In this document: positions 8,288-14,963 of the stretch, one piece after another
How positions within the stretch are numbered: position 1 is the stretch's first letter
Layout of the letters: each line of letters begins with the position of its first letter
Source of the DNA: Actinomycetota bacterium
GTDB taxonomy: Bacteria > Actinomycetota > Acidimicrobiia > Acidimicrobiales > Ilumatobacteraceae
Reading direction: 5' to 3'
Assembly (NCBI GenBank): GCA_026393655.1
Contig: JAPKZT010000298.1
Span: 1-29,590, forward strand
Length of the DNA: 29,590 nucleotides
Translations under genes and position numbers: made by a program
Notes under the pieces: generated by a model
What the model was told of the DNA's origin: nothing
What the model saw: the letters and a program-made list of their open reading frames with translations, nothing else
Databases searched by the model: none

Positions 8288-8944
8288 TTAGAGGCTGGAA
8301 GACCCAAGTCTTTTGCGAACCGCATCACGAACTTGAGCATCAAAACTTTGCACGTGAGTTTCAGAAAGTTTGTATGCAAGATCAGAGTCACCAGATTCAA
8401 GCGCATGCAAGATCTCAACATGTTCATCTAATGCATGCCCCATGTCAGCAACATCGGATAAATAGATATGCCAAAGCCGATCGCTCTGCGCATATAAAAC
8501 GTCAAGTGTGTCTGTTAAAAAACGATTACCGGCTGCAGCCCAGACAATCTCGTGGCACTGGGCATCAAAATGTATTTGATCTTGAGCGGTAATTTTTGGT
8601 TTTGCGGCAGAGTCGAGAACTTCACGCATTTGTTGCCAGTGTTCTTGCCGACCTCGCTGACACGCCAAGCGTGCTGCATAAGGCTCTAAAATTGCGCGAG
8701 TCTCATAAAGCATTGAAAGTTCGGCGACATCTATATTTGAGACGATCATTCCTCTGCGCGGAATCACTACCAAAAATTGGTCTCGAGCCAGCCTCTGTAA
8801 CGCCTCGCGAATCGGCGTTCGTCCGATACCAAGTTGCTGTTGTAAGACGTCTTCGCGAATCACCGCCCCAGGCGCCAATTCGAGCCGCACTATCTTCTGT
8901 CGGATGAGCCGATAGGCCTGCTCGCTGAGGGACTCTGTAGCCAT
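8288..8944 (-). CDS. GntR-family (FCD subfamily) transcriptional regulator
   Basis: From the ATG at 8944 the protein has 218 residues. The winged helix occupies about 5-70, with LSEQAYRLIRQKI and the helix-turn-helix GIGRTPIREALQRL. An FCD ligand domain follows, with the metal-site residues D127, H131, H175 and H197. The reading frame stays open upstream to 9052, but that would add 36 residues unlike any GntR N-terminus and overlap the divergent gene, so the shorter start is preferred. A TAGGCT box eight bases before this ATG suggests a leaderless transcript. FCD regulators usually repress adjacent catabolic genes and respond to small organic acids or amino-acid-like effectors. The divergent amine-oxidation genes are the obvious target. 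Confidence 0.88.
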   Translation of the reverse strand: MATESLSEQAYRLIRQKIVRLELAPGAVIREDVLQQQLGIGRTPIREALQRLARDQFLVVIPRRGMIVSNIDVAELSMLYETRAILEPYAARLACQRGRQEHWQQMREVLDSAAKPKITAQDQIHFDAQCHEIVWAAAGNRFLTDTLDVLYAQSDRLWHIYLSDVADMGHALDEHVEILHALESGDSDLAYKLSETHVQSFDAQVRDAVRKRLGSSSL

Positions 8945-9027
8945 TTGATTAGAGCCTACAGCGGTGATATCGTTCTGATATACCACCAAACTGGTGCGAC
9001 AAATCACATAAATCACGAGGTCTAAAA
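8945..9027. promoter_or_regulatory. Divergent control region with candidate GntR operators
   Basis: This 83-base region lies between the regulator and the FAD oxidoreductase. A perfect inverted repeat CACCA-AAC-TGGTG spans 8984-8996, and an imperfect dyad GGTGATATC/GATATACC spans 8963-8984. Both could be operators. On the minus strand TAGGCT (8958 to 8953) is a -10-like box for the regulator. On the plus strand GAGG at 9017-9020 is the ribosome binding site for the ATG at 9028. Protein binding is inferred, not shown. Confidence 0.5.
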
Positions 9028-10269
9028 ATGAGCGAGTTTCCAACCAAAGCAAAGTGCGTCGTCATCGGTGCAGGAATCGTCGGCAACTGTTTAGTCGGTC
9101 ATCTCGCAAAACTCGGATGGACAGACATGGTGCAAATCGACAAAGGTCCACTACCTAACCCTGGCGGCTCAACTGGTCACGCTTCAAATTTTATTTTTCC
9201 GACTGACCACAACAAAGAAATGGCATTGTTAACTCTCGCATCACAAAAGCAATACATCGAGATGGGGATGAATAACACATGCGGTGGCATCGAAGTAGCT
9301 CGCAACCCTGAGCGCCTCGAAGAATTTAATCGACGAATGACTTCTGCAAAATCTTGGGGCATTGACGCGAAATTACTTTCACCAGCAGAAGTCAAAGAAC
9401 TCGTACCGTTCATCAACGAAAAAATTGTGCTCGGTGGTTTCTACACCCCAAGCGTTTCATGTGTTGACTCGTTGCAAACGGGCACACTGATGCGTGAAGG
9501 TGCCGTGAAATCAGGCAACTTGAATGTTTTTGCAAATACTGAAGTTCTCGATCTCGAAGTAGAGAACGGCACGATTAAAGCAGTCATTACTAACAAGGGC
9601 CGCATCGAAGCCGAGTATGTCGTCGTTGCCTGCGGCGTGTGGAGTCCGCGAATTGCGAAAATGGCTGGTGCAAATATTCCGTTGACTCCGGCAGTTCACC
9701 AAATGGCAGACGTTGGTCCGATTGATATTTTGCAAAAATCAAACGCCGAAGTTGCTTACCCAATCGTGCGTGACATGGATACGTTTTGCTACGAGCGTCA
9801 AACTGCTGGCTCAATGGAAGTTGGCAGTTATGCCCACCGTGCAATCTTCATGCACCCAGATGACATTCCGTCGAACGAAGCGTCGGCGCTCTCGCCAACT
9901 GAGTTGCCGCTCACTCAAGATGATTTTGATCCACAGATGGAGCAAGCAATTGAACTCATGGAGATGCTCGGCGATGCCGAAATCAAATATGCAATTAATG
10001 GTTTGCTTTCTTTGACTCCAGACGCGATGCCAGTGCTTGGCGAAACTGTTGAAGTAAAGAATCTTTGGTCGGCTGCAGCCGTGTGGATCAAAGAAGGCCC
10101 TGGCATTGCACAACTTGTTGCCGAATGGATGACATACGGATATCCACATTTGTGCGACCCACACTCGTCTGATATTTCACGTTTTTACGCGCACGAAAAA
10201 ACCGAGCATCATATTTATGCAAGATGCGATGAGCACTTAATGGGCAACACAGCGCAATATGCGTCGTAG
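9028..10269 (+). CDS. FAD oxidoreductase, N-terminal half of a split dimethylglycine/sarcosine-dehydrogenase-like enzyme
   Basis: The 413 residues form a DAO-type FAD oxidoreductase: dinucleotide motif GAGIVG at 14-19, the GSTGHAS stretch with H51 where family members attach FAD covalently, and the C-terminal LTPDAMPVLGE segment. It matches the oxidase half of dimethylglycine or sarcosine dehydrogenases and should oxidise an N-methyl group to the iminium state. The product would pass to the folate domain encoded by the next gene. The two genes overlap by 11 bases in different frames, precisely at the linker between the two halves. ETF genes follow as the likely electron acceptor. The exact substrate (dimethylglycine, sarcosine or another methylamine) is not determined. 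GAGG supports the start. Confidence 0.85.
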   Translation: MSEFPTKAKCVVIGAGIVGNCLVGHLAKLGWTDMVQIDKGPLPNPGGSTGHASNFIFPTDHNKEMALLTLASQKQYIEMGMNNTCGGIEVARNPERLEEFNRRMTSAKSWGIDAKLLSPAEVKELVPFINEKIVLGGFYTPSVSCVDSLQTGTLMREGAVKSGNLNVFANTEVLDLEVENGTIKAVITNKGRIEAEYVVVACGVWSPRIAKMAGANIPLTPAVHQMADVGPIDILQKSNAEVAYPIVRDMDTFCYERQTAGSMEVGSYAHRAIFMHPDDIPSNEASALSPTELPLTQDDFDPQMEQAIELMEMLGDAEIKYAINGLLSLTPDAMPVLGETVEVKNLWSAAAVWIKEGPGIAQLVAEWMTYGYPHLCDPHSSDISRFYAHEKTEHHIYARCDEHLMGNTAQYAS

Positions 10270-11536
10270 CCCGTTCTATGCACGTGAAGAAGCTGCTGGT
10301 GCGACGTTCTTTGATGCGCGAGGATGGGAGCGTCCGCAGTGGTTTGCGTCAAACGAGAAACTAGTGAAGAAATTTGCATCTGCTTGCGAGCCGCGCGCGC
10401 ACGAATGGGATGCACGTTGGTGGTCGCCAATCACAAATGCTGAGCATTTACAGATGCGCGAGTCGGTCGGCATGGTCGACCTCACTGCATTCAACGAGTT
10501 CGACTTCACAGGCCCGGGCACGATGAAGTTTTTGCAATACATGTGTGTCAACAATGTTGATGTCGAAGTCGGACGCTCGGTTTATACGCCGTTGCTGACA
10601 CCTGGTGGTGGCTTTCGCGGCGACCTGACGATCATGCGTCTAGCGACGGATCATTTCAGAGTTATCACCGGAGCATTTGATGGCGGACGCGATAACTATT
10701 GGTTTAATCGTCACATGCCTCAAGACGGTTCGGTCAAATTCACCGATATGAGTTCGTCACTTTGCACGATCGGCGTTTGGGGACCGAATGCAGAAAAGAC
10801 AATGGCTAAGGCGACGCAAAATATCAATGCCGAAGGCAAACTTGTTCCGTTTGATGTTTCGCAGAAGAACTTTCCTTATGGGTCGGTTCGTGAAGTACTA
10901 ATTGATGGTGTACCTGCAACGATGTTCAGGATCTCTTACGTCGGCGAGAATGGCTGGGAGGTCTACACAAAAATGGAGCACGGCCTACGCATGTGGGATT
11001 CGATCGCCAAGGCTGGTGAAGAGTTCGAGATAATCCCTGTTGGCATGGGTGTTTACGCTTTGACTGGTCGAATCGAGAAGGGTTACCGCTTGATGGGCGC
11101 TGAACTTGAAAGCGAATACAACCCAGTTGAGGCTGGCCTCAATCGCGCAAAAGTTAAATCAGCAGACTTCATCGGCAAAGGCGAATATTTGAAAGCACGG
11201 GAAGAAAAACCTTGTGCTGTTATGTGCACGCTTGAAATGATCGACAACACCAGCAAGTCGGGCATCAAGCGCTTCCCAACAGGTGGCAACGAGCCAATCT
11301 TGACAAATACGGGCGAACGCATCGTCGACACCAAGGGTCGCGTCTCGCGCGTAACAACAGCAGGTGCAGCACCGTCACTTGGCAAATATTTGTTACTCGC
11401 CTACCTCACACCTGAACATGCAGTTGAAGGCAACGAACTCCGCGTGATGTACATGAACGAACTGTTTCCGGTACGCGTTGCACGTGTTGGTAGTCAGCCA
11501 TTGTTTGACCCAACAGATGCACGGATGAAGAGTTAG
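10259..11536 (+). CDS. Aminomethyltransferase (GcvT)-like protein, C-terminal half of the split demethylase
   Basis: The 425-residue protein opens with RRSPFYAREEAAGATFF and GWERPQWF, the linker found inside fused dimethylglycine-dehydrogenase-like proteins. A GCV_T folate-binding domain follows, with GGGFRGDLTIMRL keeping the conserved aspartate, then a GCV_T_C barrel near the end. The domain should capture formaldehyde-level carbon on tetrahydrofolate as 5,10-methylene-THF. The start ATG lies inside the end of the FAD gene, so translation is probably coupled. DmdA-type DMSP demethylase is a related alternative, but DmdA is shorter and lacks the GWERPQWF linker. Confidence 0.82.
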   Translation: MRRSPFYAREEAAGATFFDARGWERPQWFASNEKLVKKFASACEPRAHEWDARWWSPITNAEHLQMRESVGMVDLTAFNEFDFTGPGTMKFLQYMCVNNVDVEVGRSVYTPLLTPGGGFRGDLTIMRLATDHFRVITGAFDGGRDNYWFNRHMPQDGSVKFTDMSSSLCTIGVWGPNAEKTMAKATQNINAEGKLVPFDVSQKNFPYGSVREVLIDGVPATMFRISYVGENGWEVYTKMEHGLRMWDSIAKAGEEFEIIPVGMGVYALTGRIEKGYRLMGAELESEYNPVEAGLNRAKVKSADFIGKGEYLKAREEKPCAVMCTLEMIDNTSKSGIKRFPTGGNEPILTNTGERIVDTKGRVSRVTTAGAAPSLGKYLLLAYLTPEHAVEGNELRVMYMNELFPVRVARVGSQPLFDPTDARMKS

Positions 11537-11555
11537 TTAAAAACTAAATACAACG

Positions 11556-12323
11556 ATGAACATTCTTGTCTGCGTTAAGCGAGTGCCGGCACCTGGCGCA
11601 CGCATCAACATCACAAGCGATGGTCAGCAGGTTGACACTGCATTCTTGGGCTTCACTGTTAGCCCGCACGAAGAGTGCGCGGTTGAACAAGCAGTTCAAC
11701 TTGTAGAAAAACACGGCGGAGAAGTCACCGTTTTAACACTTGGCCCCGCTGAAGCGCAGGAGCAGCTTCGAACTGCAGTTAGCACTGGTGCTGTCAAGGC
11801 AGTTCTCGTGCCAATAGATACAACAGATTGGGATCCGCAAAGAACTGCGCAAGCAATCGCCACAGTGATTACAGAACTAGAAACTGCAAATGGCAAATAT
11901 GATTTGGTCTTATTCGGCAATGAGTCTGCAGATTCATGCGGATATCAAGTCGGCATTCGAACGGCTTTGAAACTTGGCAGACCAATCGTTAATGGTGCCA
12001 AAGGATTAGAAACCGAGAACGGCGTTGCAACTGTGCGACGCGAGAGCGATGCTGGGGTAGAAATTTATAAATTAAAAACACCAGCCTGCGTTGGCGTCAA
12101 AGAAGGTATCAACTTGCCGCGCTACCCGACCATGAAGGGTCGCCTTGCATCCAAAAAAGTTGAAATTACTCAAAGCACGGCGAGTGGCAAAATTGGCGGT
12201 CTGAAACTGATCACATTGCGTCGACCACCAGAGCGTGCGAGCAACACGAAAATTCTTGGCAATGGTCCAGAGGCGGCGTCTGCCGTAGTTGACTTGCTTG
12301 AAGAACTAGGCGTTTTCAAATGA
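11556..12323 (+). CDS. etfB: Electron transfer flavoprotein beta subunit
   Basis: The 255-residue sequence begins NILVCVKRVPAPG, has an adenine-nucleotide-binding fold, and near 170-205 carries the ETF-beta signature (RRESDAGVEIYKL, then NLPRYPTMKGRLASKK). With ETF alpha it takes electrons from flavin dehydrogenases such as the neighbouring dimethylglycine-dehydrogenase-like enzymes and hands them to ETF:quinone oxidoreductase. It follows the aminomethyltransferase-like gene by 19 bases and overlaps etfA by four (ATGA). The placement suggests a dedicated ETF for this pathway rather than the general fatty-acid ETF. Confidence 0.93.
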   Translation: MNILVCVKRVPAPGARINITSDGQQVDTAFLGFTVSPHEECAVEQAVQLVEKHGGEVTVLTLGPAEAQEQLRTAVSTGAVKAVLVPIDTTDWDPQRTAQAIATVITELETANGKYDLVLFGNESADSCGYQVGIRTALKLGRPIVNGAKGLETENGVATVRRESDAGVEIYKLKTPACVGVKEGINLPRYPTMKGRLASKKVEITQSTASGKIGGLKLITLRRPPERASNTKILGNGPEAASAVVDLLEELGVFK

Positions 12324-13300
12324 CCGTACTTGCAGTTGTCGAACATGATCGCGGCACGATCACCGGTGCTTCTCTGGGCGTTTTGACTGCTGCACGCAAT
12401 CTTGCCAAACAGATGGGCGCAAAATTTGAAGCTTTGACAATTGGCGCCAACGCCGATGGTCTAAGTGAAGTTATTTCTAAATATGGTGCGACGACAATTC
12501 ATCAGGCGCACAACCCTGCGCTAACCGACTTCGGGCCAGAAGCATGGGGTGAGTCAATTGCACAAGTGGTGCGCAAAACTTCGCCTCAGGTTGTTATCAG
12601 TTCGGGCACCGAGCGCGGACATGAAATAATTGCGCAAGCAGCAGCGCGACTTGACTTGCCTGCAGCGATGAACTGTTTCGAATTTGATGCAGACTTCACC
12701 GGCACACAACCGTTGAAAGTTGTTCGCGCTCGTTGGGGCGGGTCGCTGATGGAAGAATCTCAAATTGATGCGCCGATCAAATTCATAACGCTCGCAAATC
12801 ACATCGTTGAAGGTGTCGAAGAACCGACTTCATCCACAATTGCCGTGTTTGAAGTTGAATTAGATGAATCAGTCAAACAAACATTCGTACAAGACCGAGT
12901 TGAACGCGTTGCTGGTGTAACTCTCGCGACATCTCCAGTAGTTGTCAGTGGCGGCCGAGGTGTCGGTTCGGCTGAAGCATTTGCTCCACTTGAAGAACTC
13001 GCTGGTCTTTTAAATGGAGTCGTGGGTTGCTCACGAGCGGTAACAAACAACGGCTGGCGTAATCACACCGATCAAGTTGGTCAAACAGGCACAAGAATTG
13101 CACCAGATATCTACATTGCTTGTGGCATTTCAGGTGCGATTCAGCACTGGGTTGGGGCGATGGCGTCAAAAAATATCTTGGCTATAAATATTGACGCACA
13201 AGCGAACATTGTCACTAAGGCTGGCTACGCGGTAATCGGCGACTTGCATGTTGTGGTGCCAGCAATCTCAGCCGAGATACGCAGGCGCAAAAATCTATAA
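12320..13300 (+). CDS. etfA: Electron transfer flavoprotein alpha subunit
   Basis: The 326-residue protein has an N-terminal ETF domain and the C-terminal FAD-binding domain with SGGRGVG (about 210-216), SRAVTNNGW (238-246) and GQTGTRIAPDIYIACGISG (254-272), all diagnostic of ETF alpha. It binds FAD and docks with etfB to shuttle electrons from the adjacent demethylating dehydrogenases to the respiratory chain. It overlaps etfB by four bases. About 95 bases separate it from the methyltransferase gene, with no clear terminator between, so some read-through is possible. Confidence 0.95.
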   Translation: MTVLAVVEHDRGTITGASLGVLTAARNLAKQMGAKFEALTIGANADGLSEVISKYGATTIHQAHNPALTDFGPEAWGESIAQVVRKTSPQVVISSGTERGHEIIAQAAARLDLPAAMNCFEFDADFTGTQPLKVVRARWGGSLMEESQIDAPIKFITLANHIVEGVEEPTSSTIAVFEVELDESVKQTFVQDRVERVAGVTLATSPVVVSGGRGVGSAEAFAPLEELAGLLNGVVGCSRAVTNNGWRNHTDQVGQTGTRIAPDIYIACGISGAIQHWVGAMASKNILAINIDAQANIVTKAGYAVIGDLHVVVPAISAEIRRRKNL

Positions 13301-13382
13301 ATCGTTGACTAGCTGACTCGACTCGCGACAATTTGCCGACGGTCTTTCTGCTCAAAATGAGTTAATAAGGCTCTATTAAAAC

Positions 13383-13395
13383 TAGAGTTTGAGCC
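13383..13395 (+). promoter_or_regulatory. Possible -10 box for a leaderless methyltransferase transcript
   Basis: TAGAGT at 13383-13388 lies seven bases before the GTG start at 13396, with no good Shine-Dalgarno sequence between. This spacing is typical of actinobacterial leaderless transcription from TANNNT boxes. No clear -35 element was found. Confidence 0.4.
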
Positions 13396-14943
13396 GTGAC
13401 TACAGAGAATCTTGAGCCAAATCGTCGGCGTGGCCGAGCCCGAACTGCAACCACAGAAGCCAAGTTGCCCGACCAGAAGCCTTTCAAACAGCCACGCATG
13501 CGTTATGCGCCGACAAAAGTGCTCAGCGATGATGAACTTGAATCAATTCATCTCGCCAGCCTGCGAATCCTTTCGGAATACGGAATGGATTTCTTAGACC
13601 CAGATGCGCGCGACCTATTAAAAAAAGCGGGCGCCAAAATCGAAGACCAGCGGGTGCGATTTGACCCCGAAATGGTACTTGAAACAATCAAAACTTGCCC
13701 TAGCGAATTTAAACTTCACGCACGAAACCCTAATCACACACTTAATATTGGTGGCGATTGGATGTCATTTGGCTCGGTTGCTAGCACACCAAACTTCATC
13801 GGTCTTGATGGCATTCGCCACCCTGGCACTCGCCAAGACTTTCAAGAATTGCTGAAACTTACACAAGTTTTTAACATCATCCATTTCATAAGTGGCTACC
13901 CAGTTGAGCCGATTGATCTGCACGCTTCAATTCGTCACATCGAAACTACTTACGACATGTTGACTCTCACAGACAAAGCAATCCACTGTTACAGCCTCGG
14001 GCGCCAACGCAATCAAGATGTTCTTGAGATGTCACGAATCGCCCGACAAGTCGACCACGAAACTCTCGAGCGTGAGCCATCCGTTTTCAGCATCATTAAC
14101 TCTTCGTCTCCGCTGCGACTTGATACTCCGATGTTGCAAGGCATTATGGAGTTCTCATCACGCAATCAAATAATTATCATTACGCCGTTTACTTTGGCTG
14201 GCGCCATGGCACCAATCACTTTGGCTGGGGCACTCGCCCAACAAAACGCCGAAGCGTTGGCTGGCATGACTTTCACCCAAGTGGTTCGACCTGGCGCACC
14301 AGTTGCTTACGGTGGTTTCACCAGCAATGTCGACATGCAATCGGGCGCACCAGCGTTTGGCACTCCCGAATATATGCGCACAGCGATGGCTGGCGGCCAA
14401 CTCGCGCGACGCTACAACGTTCCGTACCGTTCGAGCAATGTTTGCGCTGCTAACGCTCTTGATGCGCAGGCAGCGTACGAAAGTGTATTTTCGCTATGGG
14501 GTGCAATTCAAGGCGGTGTCAACTTTTTGATGCATGGCGCAGGGTGGATGGAAGGTGGCTTGCACTCGTCACTTGAAAAGTTTGTGCTTGATGCTGATCT
14601 ACTTGGCATGGTGGCTGCCTATCTTGAGCCGATTGTTGTTGACGAAGCAACGCTCGCTCATGAAGCAATCGGCGAGGTCGGCCCAGGTGGACACTTCTTT
14701 GGCGTGCAACATACGCAAGATCGCTTTCGAGATGCGTTCTATAAGCCGATGATCTCTGACTGGCGAAATTATGAAAGTTGGCAAGAAGGTGGCAGCCCAA
14801 CAGCAGTTACCAAAACAACCGAACTTGCCAAGACTTGGCTCGACGCCTACAAAACACCTGCACTGGACGATGCGGTTCACGAAGAACTCAAAGAATTCGT
14901 CAAGCGACGCATCAACGAAGGTGGAGTTGCGACCGATTTTTAA
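13396..14943 (+). CDS. MttB-superfamily corrinoid-dependent methyltransferase (non-pyrrolysine)
   Basis: The 515 residues match the trimethylamine-methyltransferase (MttB) superfamily over the full length: LASLRILSEYGMDFL near 55-69, IGGDWMSFGSVASTPNF near 118-134, a TIM-barrel core with FLMHGAGWMEGG, and the C-terminal GVQHTQDRF and YESWQEGGSP. There is no internal in-frame TAG, so no pyrrolysine. Such members are MtgB-like, and characterised ones demethylate quaternary amines such as glycine betaine, proline betaine or carnitine onto a corrinoid protein. The first roughly 30 residues are basic and low-complexity. No MttC-type corrinoid carrier or activase is encoded in the window. Position between ETF and a dimethylglycine-dehydrogenase-like gene favours glycine betaine, giving dimethylglycine as product; this is inference. 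Confidence 0.87.
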   Translation: MTTENLEPNRRRGRARTATTEAKLPDQKPFKQPRMRYAPTKVLSDDELESIHLASLRILSEYGMDFLDPDARDLLKKAGAKIEDQRVRFDPEMVLETIKTCPSEFKLHARNPNHTLNIGGDWMSFGSVASTPNFIGLDGIRHPGTRQDFQELLKLTQVFNIIHFISGYPVEPIDLHASIRHIETTYDMLTLTDKAIHCYSLGRQRNQDVLEMSRIARQVDHETLEREPSVFSIINSSSPLRLDTPMLQGIMEFSSRNQIIIITPFTLAGAMAPITLAGALAQQNAEALAGMTFTQVVRPGAPVAYGGFTSNVDMQSGAPAFGTPEYMRTAMAGGQLARRYNVPYRSSNVCAANALDAQAAYESVFSLWGAIQGGVNFLMHGAGWMEGGLHSSLEKFVLDADLLGMVAAYLEPIVVDEATLAHEAIGEVGPGGHFFGVQHTQDRFRDAFYKPMISDWRNYESWQEGGSPTAVTKTTELAKTWLDAYKTPALDDAVHEELKEFVKRRINEGGVATDF

Positions 14944-14963
14944 TTGATACGAAAGGTAAGTAA

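Noticed and set aside
8945..9052. N-terminal extension of the GntR regulator to a start at 9052
   Set aside because: The added 36 residues do not resemble GntR proteins, would cover the operator-like region and overlap the divergent gene; the ATG at 8944 begins the normal fold.
13301..13382. Terminator between etfA and the methyltransferase gene
   Set aside because: I found no stem with a T-run in this stretch, so no terminator is claimed.
13396..14943. Pyrrolysine-containing trimethylamine methyltransferase
   Set aside because: There is no in-frame TAG; the frame ends at a normal TAA, so the protein belongs to the non-pyrrolysine part of the superfamily.
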